This document shows, piece after piece, positions 23,764 through 35,019 of a DNA stretch of 64,000 nucleotides (position 1 is the first letter of the stretch; every line of letters begins with the position of its first letter). Source of the DNA: Phragmites australis. Lineage: Eukaryota > Streptophyta > Magnoliopsida > Poales > Poaceae. Below the pieces are notes generated by a model. It had not been told where the DNA came from and made no database searches. It worked only from the letters and a program-made list of their open reading frames with translations. Location: assembly GCF_958298935.1 (NCBI RefSeq), contig NC_084923.1:28674501-28738500 (forward strand), given 5' to 3'. A program made the translations under genes and the position numbers.

Positions 23764-24841
23764 TTACGCCGTTATTGCACTCCACTCTGCGGCGAGGTCG
23801 ATGTCGTCATGGCTAGCTAGTTCCAGGTCATGCATCTGATCAAAAATCCTAGCCATATTCTCCTCAGGACCATCCAAGTCAATAATGTTTTCTCCAACAG
23901 ACTCCCGATTGCCTTTCGAATCATCGTCGTACACAAACTCGTGCTCGACCGGGTCTTCTTCTTCTTCAGAGCTATCTTCATACGTCTGGTCTTCCTGCTC
24001 TGCTCCGGAAGCTGGTGGTGGCACTACGACCGGTGCTGGTACAACTCTTTCAGATGCAATTGTGCTGGCTACTCTTGGGGGGAGGAGGGGAAATCCTGGT
24101 AACTCCAGACGTCAGATGCTGTCAATGGGAGGTAGGTGGAAGGTGCTCTTCCTTGCAGTGAGCTTACGGTGGGGTCCTCCTTGAGTCCTATGGCAAGTCA
24201 AATAGGCTTTGTTAAGCTCCTTGACATAGTACTCCGAGGTCTCCATCAGTGCTTGGTGGTGTCTTCAGCACGCTTCTCTGCAGTTGCGGCCTTCTCTCGG
24301 ACCTGTTGCAGCTGCCTCCGCAGAGCTCTTTCTTGGTCTCCGAATGTTCGGCCCTCTGTACACATGCTCTCCACTCGAAGTGATGACTCTCATATAGCTA
24401 GTCCAGGGTAAGGAGGTACTTCACTGTCGAAACCAGGGTAGAGTCGTCCTCCCTTTGACCTAGACCTTCCAACCTCCTCATTCTATTACGCCACACTGGG
24501 TAAGAGCGGTCACTAACTGGAAAGAACTTCACCGGGGTACATCCGGTATCCTTCTCATACCTTTAACAGAAGTAGAGCAAGGCTTTGCGGGCTGCAGCTT
24601 GATAGGTGTCGCTATACTCAGCTCTGTAGGCGACAATACTCCATAGCTGCCAGTCGGTGTACTTAGGCGTCTCAAACACTAGGACGTGGACTTCACATTT
24701 GTTGGTGCCATGCTCTTGATACTCTCGTCCATGGTACTCTGAACGTTGAGTATACCCAAACCTCATCAGTGTCTCCCAAAGGATGAGGGGGGAGCCTTGC
24801 ATGTCCAAGCAGTAGGTGGTGGTCCATCCGTCTCCTTCCAT
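23764..24841 (-). pseudogene. Gypsy gag-like upstream ORF
   Basis: Two open pieces on the minus strand, 24841-24563 and 24024-23764, joined by broken frame, lie just downstream of the primer-binding site where gag belongs. The first has MEGDGWTTTYCLDM and a YTDWQLWSIVAYRAEYSDTYQAAARKALL block. The second is very acidic (EDSSEEEEDPVEHEFVYDDD). Between them the sequence is rich in Glu, Arg and Ala and may be coiled coil. I recognise this as the kind of first ORF seen in some grass Gypsy elements, but I see no zinc knuckle and cannot give a function with confidence. Confidence 0.5.
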
Positions 24842-25018
24842 CTGCTAAAGTTTTTGAAAAACAAAAATGAGTCGGGATAGAGTAAAAACTCTTTATTATA
24901 ATGGGGCATCAAGGTAGATAGGCAATAGGGATGAGAAAATTTTGCCAAAATAGTTTGTTATAAAATTATCACTCCTTCACTCGGCCAATCCTAAGGTTTC
25001 GCCCTACAGTCAAGCATG

Positions 25019-25030
25019 GCTCTGATACCA
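25019..25030 (-). other. Primer-binding site (initiator Met tRNA)
   Basis: GCTCTGATACCA on the plus strand reads TGGTATCAGAGC on the element's strand, complementary to the 3' end of the initiator methionine tRNA. It lies three bases from the LTR end and fixes the orientation of the nested element as minus. Confidence 0.9.
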
Positions 25031-26949
25031 CTCTATCGGACCCCTCCTTCGGGTCACCTCATGTAGCTCATACCAGTCCTTGGATCAATAGCTGGTACGC
25101 ACGAATTCTAACAGAAATAGACATCACAAACATACAACGATTAAGTACGATAATAGGGTACAACACAGAGTTCATTACAATAATGGCCCGTAGGCATAAT
25201 TAACAAACCCTCACAGCACAATGAAAATGACACAAAAGCGACACATGCCCTACAGGCAGCTTGAGTGCAGACGAAACCAGCTTATCTATTCTTCATCATC
25301 CCTTTCAACGAAGTCGGCCTCTGGATCATCTGGGACCACAATTAGCAAGTGGGAGTACATAAGGTACTCAGCAAGTCCTACCTCAAGGGGGGATTTTAGA
25401 TGCATAAGGGTAGATCAAGGATAAGGCTGTAGAGTCTTTTAGGTTTTGCGGAAAGCTAGTTCTTTGATGCAAGGTTCATTTTGCAAACATTACCTTAAAA
25501 AGCATTTCCAAAGGGAACACGTAAGTTGAGCTTATGGGGGTTGACGGCCCTAGGGGAGATACTTCCATCCTGTCAGTTCCCCGAAGTCTTTTGCCGGCGG
25601 ACACACAGTCCAGGATGCTTAGGGCACAAAGCCAAAACCCTTCTTTTCGAAAACACAGGAACACTGCCCATTCACACCAAGGAGGTACTCACGCAGAAAA
25701 AGCTAATCATTGTGACCAAACTATAGCATATCCTTGACCGAGGACATGGCTATCTGGATAGGTTTAATACTATACAGAGGTTGTACACTTTACCCACAAG
25801 ATATGCACAGGCTCCCACCTTAGCAAATGGTGGAGCTGTCATAACAAGACGCAACAATCTCACAACGTAGTCACAATATCCACCCATGGGGCACTAAGAT
25901 ACCAGGGGCCTTAGAAAATCCATGGGAAAGACCACTTAACAATCCCAAGGTTTTGACATAGCCTTAACAATATCACCAACCGAGCCTTGGGCTACGTACC
26001 ACCCAAATCTTCTCCTGGTCCATATTGCCACTACCGGCCTCTGAGTAGGTACCGAACTAAGTCGGAGGGGTTAGGTCAAGTCCTGCCCATTCAGGCCTTG
26101 TGATTGTACAAGTAGATACTATGTAAGATGTCACAGTAAACCGAGCCAAGAGTCTCTCAGCAAGAACACCACAAAGGCGAACCTTGCCTCAAGGTAGTTC
26201 CCACCTTTGTGGGGTACCTTACTCACCCTCGTCAATACTACTTTAGAGTTTTCCCCAAGAACACTAGTTTTACAAGCACACGCACATGCACACGCATGAA
26301 GAACACATCACTTCACATTTTTGAAAAGGCATGATTAACATATGTAAAGAATCTAGTTCTTTCTTTTGAGTAAAGCAATCCTAAGCATGACAGTAAACAA
26401 GCATTCATCCAAATAATCATTATAGTTGATGTTGGGAACCTTCTAGGGCTTTCAATGGAATAAAGGTAACAATAACAAGGCATGTCATAAACAAGCTAGG
26501 TTATAACTATTCTAGCATCTCTTTAAAATCACAACTATTAATTTATTCATGCATAATCCTATTGTTTGAAATAACGACTCTACAGGTTGTATTTGAAAAC
26601 ATAGGATCAATATGATCAACAGTTGTAGGATTTGCCTTCATTGAAGTCCTCGTCCGCTCCTTCTTCAAACTCCGGATCCTCGGGGTCTTCCTCGAATGCT
26701 CCTTCCTCTAATAATCAAAACAACGATAAAGGCGCACACAATCAATTAAACGATTAAAATAATAACTAAACAATTTACAAAAATTATGAAATTGATATGA
26801 TTGGGTAGATCTCGAATTTAGATGAATATCAGTGGAAGAATCATTGAAAATGGAGTTAGGACGGAGGAGAAACGGGCTTCAGAAGTTTTGCCGCGAGAGA
26901 AATTCAGAAAAAGAAAAAGGAGGAATATTCCCATAATATTCTGTTGAGT

Positions 26950-27112
26950 TTGCTCGGGGCTGGGCTCGGTTTACGGCTCTCGGCTCAGCTCAGGCTCAGT
27001 GGCTCGGCTCAGTTTTACGGCTCAGGCTCAGTGGCTCAGCTCAGACTCAACGGGGCGGCTCGGCTCAGGTTCAGCGGCTCGGCTCGGTTTATGCAGCTCG
27101 GTTCGGTTTGAT
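26950..27112. repeat. GGCTCAG/GGCTCGG low-order repeat
   Basis: An irregular array built from GGCTC(A/G)G and related heptamer to dodecamer units, with embedded GTTTACGGCTC and CAGTGGCTC variants. It lies inside the 5' LTR of the nested Gypsy element. Confidence 0.7.
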
Positions 27113-27615
27113 TGGAGCCCACTTTTCAGCCGCAGGGAGAGAGAGGGATAAAAGAGAGAGAAGAAAGATTAAAGGGAGAGGGGAGGCAGCCGACCGGCGG
27201 TGGAGAGAGCAAGAGGGGTGAGAGAGGGGGGTGACAGGCGACGGCGGCGCGCCAACGGAGGCCGGCGACGCCCCTCGCCAGCCGGGGACCGGAACGGCGG
27301 CCGGATATATCCGGCGAGAGGCGGGGCTCTTCGGCCGGGGTGAAAGAGCGGCGACTAGCAATGGGAAGTGGCGACCAACGACGAGAAGCGGCGGCCGGCG
27401 ACAGCGGGGGACCCAGGTACGTCCACACGGGAGGGGAAGGAGAGAGGGAAGAAGGCCAGGGGAGGCTCACCGGCGGCGGTGGTGCTCGGAGGGAGGCGGC
27501 AGAGGTGCTCGGAGGGGAGAGGGATGGAGGTGCTTGGAGAGGAGAAGATGGGGAAAACTTGTGCACTGTTCACCTTAAATAGGGTTGACGACAGGCGAGC
27601 GCGTGCAGCGAGGCG

Positions 27616-27722
27616 GCGCGGGGCACGAGGCTGCGGTGCGAAGCACGAGGGCTGCTGGCGCGGGGCACGAGGCTGCGGCGCGGAGCACAAGGGTTGTTGG
27701 CGCGGGGTGCGAGGACTGCCAG
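27616..27722. repeat. 42 bp tandem repeat in LTR
   Basis: Two full units and one partial unit starting at 27616, 27658 and 27700, each beginning GCGCGGGG(C/T)(A/G)CGAGG. It is CpG-rich and lies near the start of the nested element's 5' LTR. Confidence 0.75.
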
Positions 27723-28002
27723 TGCGGAGACGCGATGGCAGGCGTGGCGCTGGCAGGCAGCGGAGTCACGGGGAGGGGAAGAGAGAGAAGGAAGAGGGAG
27801 GTGAAGGAGAGAAGGGGGAAAGAAAATCGGGGATCTGACACCCATGGCTATCAGACCAAGGGACCAATCTTTTTTAACCATCATATATCTGGTATTCCTC
27901 CCACTCCATTTTTTTCCAAGTTTGAGGACACTAGTGTTAAAGCCCCAAACCTATTATTAAGTTGGTTGTTTAGTAAGCATCTGCTGTTAGGTCCGAGGAC
28001 AG

Positions 28003-28062
28003 TGGCGCCCACCGTTGAAAAAAGGCGAGCACTGGCGCTCACTGTTGAAAAAAGGCAAGCAC
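28003..28062 (+). repeat. Duplicated primer-binding-site-like sequence (30 bp x 2)
   Basis: TGGCGCCCACCGTTG (28003) and TGGCGCTCACTGTTG (28033) begin two tandem 30 bp units that differ at three positions. The TGGCGCCCACCGT wording is that of primer-binding sites of grass Tat/Athila Gypsy elements, and the first unit starts two bases after the LTR end at 28001. Confidence 0.6.
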
Positions 28063-28498
28063 TAGCCTTTCTTTATTTGACCTACTTAAGACCAATCCGT
28101 TTCAGTCCCTGACTTCTAACAGATCGAGAAGCTCCATTTTTTTACATGTTACAAAGAACAAGCTATTGATCTGCCAGATAACATGAAGGGCATTCACAAA
28201 TAAAAAAATCCAACGTGTTATGTCTTATGTGCAGAACTAATTAGGCCGAAGGATCAGTAGAACATCACCATCAAATCTGCTTTTCCTTCGGCTCATATTT
28301 CCCATTTGGGGTATTTCCTTAAAAGTTTGCCTTTTGGGATGCTGAAATCGGGTTTGGCCTTTGGATGGCCCAGTAAACTGCTTCGGACACGCAGAAGAAT
28401 TACATGCCATTGCATTGAGAATGGCTTGCATTATCATGAAGTTAGGTGATAGGTCGGCAAGTTCAAATGGATGCCTTCAGTTGGTCAAATGATTCTGT
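28063..28498. other. No gene seen
   Basis: Short open frames without motifs occur on both strands. This is the junction between retrotransposon sequence and the receptor kinase pseudogene; I cannot find the missing lectin exons of that gene here. Confidence 0.4.
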
Positions 28499-28510
28499 GA
28501 ATTTTGCAGC

Positions 28511-30470
<1,960 letters not shown>

Positions 30471-30558
30471 ATATAAACATTGTAACTTTAAAGACATTGG
30501 GATTCAGTTGATTCATCAATTAATTGAGTTTGTTATTTCTTGTTTCCTGTCGTACAGT

Positions 30559-30917
30559 TTAGGCCCTCTTTGGAACTTAGAAATTAAAAAACATAAGAAT
30601 AGGATATGAATGCAAGTACAAAATAGAGGATCAGAATACATAGGATTTCTGTAAGGATAGGTGTTTAGATGGGTGTAGGAAAAACACATGAATTTTAGAG
30701 GAATTTTATAAGCAAACACATTTTACCTTCTTAATCAACCTAGCAATCCCATCATAACAGCCTCTGCTCTGCTCCAGACACTTATAGACATGGTCGTAGA
30801 ACATTTCCAATGAGATCTGAGTGGATTCTTTTTTTCCTGTGCTTTTCCTGTGGAATCAATGGGAAAGGAAATTTTTTCCTTCAGTTTTCATGTGAGCTAT
30901 TCCTGTGAACCAAAGGC
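30559..30917. mobile_element. Possible MITE
   Basis: The left end GGCCCTCTTTGGAAC and the right end (reverse) GCAGCCTTTGGTTCAC give a short imperfect inverted repeat typical of grass hAT or PIF-derived MITEs. The interior has several AATTTTAGAGG/TAGGATTTC-like blocks. No clean target duplication was found, so the borders and class are tentative. Confidence 0.35.
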
Positions 30918-32490
30918 TGCTACAGTGACCAAATCCATAGGAATTTGTATACTATGTCATTAGGAATAGACCAGCAGAAACTCAGGAACTCAGGCATTTC
31001 GTTGCTGGTTTGGAACATGAGCACTGAAAAAGCTGATCAATGGCTCATGAAGATTGGTCTCTTCCGTTCAATTATCCTCTATCTATATTCTTTACGGGAT
31101 CCAATGAGCACTTTAGAGCTGAAGTGCTGTTGGTCCAGTCAAATCACCAGATTCAGATTACTTTTTGTGACACCTGATGGAGTACAAGGAGGGCATGTTG
31201 ATCCCCTTATTGACAGTCTTACAGGGGCTAAGACTTACTTTCGGAGACTCGACATACTGGCATTTTATTTAGACCAAAGGTTAAAAATTTGTGTTGGAAT
31301 AAATAATATACATACCCATTTCACACATTGAGAAGTAAAAAACCATGGCACCAAACCGACCATTCAAAAATCTCCCACTATTAGCAGCTAAACCAGCATA
31401 ACATGTAAGCTGTAGTTTTGGCCCCTTTGAATTTCAGCTCATACCTACCAAACCAAAAATCTAATTTCATGAGACTCGGGAGAAGTTTAAAAAGGCGCAA
31501 ACAACAATTCAAAACACAAACAAAATGGACACCCTTTGAGATGTCAAACAGATCAGCAATCAAGACTTTGCACCTCTTTTCGGGAAAGAAAAAGAGAATA
31601 TGCACCTCTGAATCAACTGCTACCTGAACCAAAACAATGCCTGTCAAATTTGATGTTCCTACTTCCTAGACCCAATCTTTACACCAGCCATGCATATGTA
31701 AGAGCAAAAAGTCAAGAGCGCACTAACCATGTGTCGAGTTGAACAACCACCAAATTGAGCGCTTGGCAAAGATCAGGCATGACCCCTCAATTTGGAATAG
31801 CTCCTTTAGTTCTTTACTTCTTCTATTATCCTATCTCTTATTGGTCGTGTGCTTCTTTTGCGGCTATTTCCTCTCATTCACAGCAGCAGCTGCTAAAGCA
31901 AAGGGGCCAAGAGGCTAGAACTTTTTGATTCATCCCCTGTCTTGGAGGAGGCATCATAAACATTGGTCGAGATCTAAATTGACGATTCATAAGTACTCAT
32001 CTCGGGCTCTCTTCTAACTACGTGGAGGGATCTAACTCGACAGATTATTATTCCGCAAAACATTAGCTTTCAAGAAGTTCCAAAGCCAATATTTTGCATG
32101 ATCAAATTATTTTTACTGTTGAATGTGTAAGGATAGGGGGGGGGGGGGCTTTGAGATTCCTGCGTTCAAAATAGACCCTTAGACTAGCTAGGGGCTTCGA
32201 TCAGAATGTGCAACTTGAGTACTTGGCGTAAGCAAATGAACAGAACTGGAAACCATGCGTCCCTTGGAATTGGCAATATCGAAGCTGACGTAGAATTTTA
32301 TCGTGTAAGCATTGCTTGGCTATATCAAGCCCCACTCCATCAAACTTAATGAACCAATAAAGAACACACAAAGACAAATTTCATGTATTTACTTGTGAAT
32401 CGCAAGGCATAGTTCAAAATTTGTTCATGTATTCGGTTTACAACAGACCTATACTTACTGCTGCTGGAAACATGGATTGCCGAGAAAGAC
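30918..32490. other. No gene seen; 13-base G run
   Basis: Only scattered small open frames without recognisable domains. A homopolymer of 13 G lies at 32136-32148. The last ~100 bases hold the probable 3' untranslated region of the minus-strand gene at 32501. Confidence 0.4.
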
Positions 32491-32500
32491 AATTACAGGC

Positions 32501-33148
32501 TTACTGCTGCTCTTCCTCCACCATGTTGATCTCCGCGTGCGCCACCGCCACGCTACCGCACCCTGCGACGTTCACCACGCGGCACCGCTCCCCAGTCACG
32601 GCGCCGCAGCGGCTGACGTCGACGGCCCTGCACATCTCGACCTCGACGGTGCCGCACCAGTCGACGCGCGCGTCCTTGCACCGCTCCAGGCGCACCCCGC
32701 CGAAGCTCTCCACGTCGGCGCGCCTGCACCGCGCGGCCCGAACCCCGCCGCCTCCCCTGAGTCGCGCCTCTCTGCACCGCTCAAGGGTGACCTTACCAGC
32801 GTGCTCCACTTCCGCGGCGCGGCACCGAGAGACGGACACCTCCCGCGCCCCGTCCACCCGCGCCGTGCCGCACCGGTCGAAGGACACGGAGTCGATGCCT
32901 TCGGCGGCTGCGTCGGCGCAGAGCGTGAACCGCACGGCGCCACCGCCGCCGCCGCGGATGAGGACGCTCCGGAGGTTGTCAGCGGAGAGGTTGCCGGGGC
33001 TGGTGACGGTAACCGAGCCGCCGATGCTGCCGTGGAGCGTCCCCTCGTGGATGGACGCCTCGACGCCGTCGATGACGACGAGGAACAGGTGGTGGGCGGC
33101 GACGGCAGAGGTGGACTCGCCGGGGGCCTTGGCGTGGACGAGCGCCAT
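32501..33148 (-). CDS. 16-residue-repeat solenoid protein, unknown function
   Basis: An intact, intronless, GC-rich frame of 215 residues starting at a good ATG context (ACCGATGGCG, 33148) and ending TAA at 32501. Residues 72-215 are nine consecutive units of exactly 16 residues with the consensus VxLxRCxxAxVxxxGx: V at 1, R-C at 5-6, A at 9, V at 11, G at about 14. Units start at residues 72, 88, 104, 120, 136, 152, 168, 184 and 200, and the protein ends precisely at a unit boundary. The N-terminal 71 residues contain looser valine-rich units. There is no signal peptide or membrane helix. Alternating hydrophobic positions with a Cys ladder suggest a two-strand-per-turn beta-solenoid, perhaps akin to TBCC/CAP C-terminal folds; that is inference. 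I do not recognise a named family. No stops or frameshifts are seen, unlike everything around it. Confidence 0.75.
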   Translation of the reverse strand: MALVHAKAPGESTSAVAAHHLFLVVIDGVEASIHEGTLHGSIGGSVTVTSPGNLSADNLRSVLIRGGGGGAVRFTLCADAAAEGIDSVSFDRCGTARVDGAREVSVSRCRAAEVEHAGKVTLERCREARLRGGGGVRAARCRRADVESFGGVRLERCKDARVDWCGTVEVEMCRAVDVSRCGAVTGERCRVVNVAGCGSVAVAHAEINMVEEEQQ

Positions 33149-33264
33149 CGGTTTGCTGGCCGGTGAGCTGGCGAGCGATCTATTTTGGTGGTTTGGGTAG
33201 GTAAGCTGTCGACTCGAGGAGAAGTGTGAGCTTTCAGGGGTGGATAGATGCGGCTTTGAGGTCG

Positions 33265-33273
33265 AAATAAATG
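33265..33273 (-). promoter_or_regulatory. Candidate TATA-like element of the solenoid gene
   Basis: The minus strand reads CATTTATTT here, about 120 bp upstream of the ATG. It is only a weak match to a plant TATA box, but it is the best one in the interval and would leave an untranslated leader of about 85-90 bases. Confidence 0.3.
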
Positions 33274-34280
33274 GGTCAGCTTGTGCAGTTGGTCATGCGG
33301 TTGCTGCGCTTATTGCTGTACGGATTGCAAGCGTGGCTAGGATCCATTTGGACTTTTGGAATCAGAAATTTGCCAAGAAACACCATGCTATATGCAGTGA
33401 AAGAAAATGTAGGATTTAAATGCCGTGTTCTCAGGAGTGATAAGGAAAACCTTTTAAAAAACTACTTGGATGTCAATGTCTCGTAGGAGAAACGTAGAAA
33501 CTGGGTACTACTCCAAATCCCGAGTTTTCATTTTCTTTTCTTTGGTTGATTTCTAAGTTGCAAATCATTTTTCAATAGAGTGCATTAACCACCCGATTCA
33601 ATAGGGTAGTAGACACTCTCGTGCATTGTGAGATTGTTCGTGAGCCGTGAGCTTCTGGATCGAGCCACCACTGCTACCAATCATGTCTCCATCTCGTCAC
33701 AAATTGGGGACCTGAGCAAGACAATACAAAGTTCATATTGTCCCTCAAAGTGGCGTGTTCACTGATTGATTACCCGCTACATCATTCATTCGGGCTATTG
33801 GTGGAAGCTTAAGTGGTGGGCCTAGATTTTAAAAATGGGTGGCTAAAAAATTATTCGATAACAATAGCAAGATACAAAATACAAATTTTTCATAACAATG
33901 ACAACATCTCAACAAATATAAAAAACTACAACCAAAAATTGAAATTACAATACAACTTTACAGTTTTTCACCTTTTAGAATCAATAGTCTTTCTCTTGAT
34001 TTTTGAGTTTTTTACAATTTGCATAGCATTCATTTTCCAAATTAAAACAAGCATTCAAGATATTAACCAATGAACAATCACAATGTTGTGTCAAGAAACC
34101 GATGGTCGCTGTGGTCGCGCTGCCCCGTCTCGTTCCCGCAATCATGCCCTATCACGATCACGTCGTTACCCTCCGCCCCGCTATTGAGCATCGTCTCCAC
34201 TCCACTGAGCGTCGTAACTTGTATGTGCCCTCTGCCCTGCTAAGTTTGGATGTTGGGCCACCGGTAGCTAGTTGCATAGG
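33274..34280. other. No gene seen; AT-rich
   Basis: No coding motif on either strand. The region from 33810 to 34080 is strongly AT-rich and may be a decayed transposon tail. The open frames here are low-complexity. Confidence 0.35.
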
Positions 34281-34282
34281 CG

Positions 34283-34540
34283 TCGGGTTAGGCCACTGGG
34301 AGCTTTGCACATTTGGCGTTGTGCTGACCAGTCTCTAAATTTCAGAAAATGTATTGATTAGGATTGTGTAGTTGAAGTCTTGACTCTTGCATTTACACAC
34401 ACCAAGTCATCGGGGTTAGGTCACTGGGAGCTTTGCACATTCGGCGTTGGGCTGACCAACCTATAAATTTTAGAAAATGTATTGACTAGAATTGTGTAGT
34501 TAAAGTTGTGACTCTTGCATTTACACACACCAATTGTGAT
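34283..34540. repeat. 128 bp tandem duplication
   Basis: Two units begin with GGGTTAGG(C/T)CACTGGGAGC (34285 and 34413) and both end in TTTACACACACCAA. They differ by scattered substitutions, so the duplication is not recent. Confidence 0.85.
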
Positions 34541-35019
34541 CAACCTCATGTACTATTACAGAGTGGCTCTCAAGAGACAGAGTGCTTATGGAGTGAAGTT
34601 TTATCAAGTGCCAACTCAACAGTTGAAAAATTTAGCATGCCAATCCAATCCGTTCTAGTTAACATTTTACAAAAATATTTGGGTGTACATTTGTACACCC
34701 ATGCCCCACGCAGGCCAACCCCTGGTAACCTTGCTTTGTCAACGAGAGTGAATGATGACAACTAATGTATTGCCACATCATAAGGGTGATATCTATCTAT
34801 TTTTTAAATAAAAGAAGATGATCATTACACCACGGTGGTTAGAAAAAAGAAAAATATTCTAAACAAGCAAATCATCCAGCCCTTAATCCCGTCCTCACGT
34901 AATCTTGTAAAGACAAACAGTCGTTAATCCCCTCCTAGCGTATACACCCCTAACATAACCCTTGTTGTGATTAACAAACTGCAACCATCAAATCCTAGAC
35001 ACCTACCGGGAAAGCCACA

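Larger units (their letters stand above)
21211..27840 (-). mobile_element. Nested Gypsy retrotransposon, internally deleted
   Basis: A minus-strand element bounded by an exact 5 bp target duplication CCCAT (21206-21210 and 27841-27845). On its own strand the order is: 5' LTR (27840-25034), primer-binding site (25030-25019), gag-like frame (24841-23764), tandem repeats (23165-22785), protease/RT fragment (22760-22152) and a 3' LTR (22147-21211) that contains only the last third of the LTR. The rest of RT, RNase H, integrase and the first ~1.87 kb of the 3' LTR are gone in one deletion. The 3' part of the two LTRs is alignable base for base, with scattered differences. The RT wording is chromovirus-like. 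Confidence 0.85.
25034..27840 (-). mobile_element. Full 5' LTR of nested Gypsy element (2.8 kb)
   Basis: On the minus strand it begins TGTCAGATCCCCGATTTTC at 27840 and ends at 25034 with TA in place of the expected CA (C to T on the element strand). The first kilobase is GC-rich with long low-complexity open frames (27126-27838) that I do not regard as genes. It contains two small tandem arrays: 26950-27112 (GGCTCAG/GGCTCGG-type heptamers) and 27616-27722 (42 bp period). Its length was clear only after matching the CCCAT duplications at the outer ends. Confidence 0.8.
8334..28001 (+). mobile_element. Tat-type Ty3/Gypsy retrotransposon, 5' truncated, interrupted twice
   Basis: The outer element of this region consists of gag and pol remains (8650-12706), a minisatellite (12866-13592), an antisense ORF remnant (14027-17261), a purine-rich priming tract (about 20628-20636) and one LTR (20637-21210 continuing at 27841-28001). 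A reverse-strand ORF downstream of pol plus a tandem-repeat block is characteristic of the Tat lineage (Grande, RIRE2, Cinful relatives). It is interrupted by a solo LTR (17304-20088) and a second Gypsy element (21211-27840). The 5' LTR and most of gag are missing; the left border is against the inverted repeat at 8333. Confidence 0.75.
20637..28001 (+). mobile_element. LTR of the Tat-type element, split by an insertion
   Basis: The LTR runs 20637-21210 and resumes at 27841-28001, giving about 730 bp once the insertion and one CCCAT copy are removed. It begins TATTGGGGATC where TGTTGGGG would be expected (G to A at the second base) and ends GAGGACA. A TATA box TATAAATA lies at 21194-21201. 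It is preceded by a polypurine tract and also followed by a primer-binding-site-like TGGCGCCCACCGT at 28003, so it has both a 3'-LTR and a 5'-LTR neighbour. Confidence 0.6.

Noticed and set aside
25037..25979. A complete 940 bp LTR
   Set aside because: Only the 3' third of a 2.8 kb LTR; the CCCAT target duplications at 21206 and 27841 place the true end at 27840.
27126..27840. Several overlapping 90-170 residue frames on both strands
   Set aside because: They lie in the GC-rich start of a 2.8 kb LTR with 42 bp repeats; composition is Ser/Pro or Arg/Gly low complexity with no motifs.
30945..31331. 128-residue plus-strand frame
   Set aside because: No recognisable domain, no supporting splice or promoter context, composition like surrounding non-coding DNA.
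32421..33200. Long plus-strand open frames (259 and 229 residues) over the solenoid gene
   Set aside because: They are Ala/Pro/Arg-rich frames opposite a GC-rich gene with strong codon bias. They lack the regular hydrophobic pattern that the minus-strand frame shows in perfect 16-residue register.
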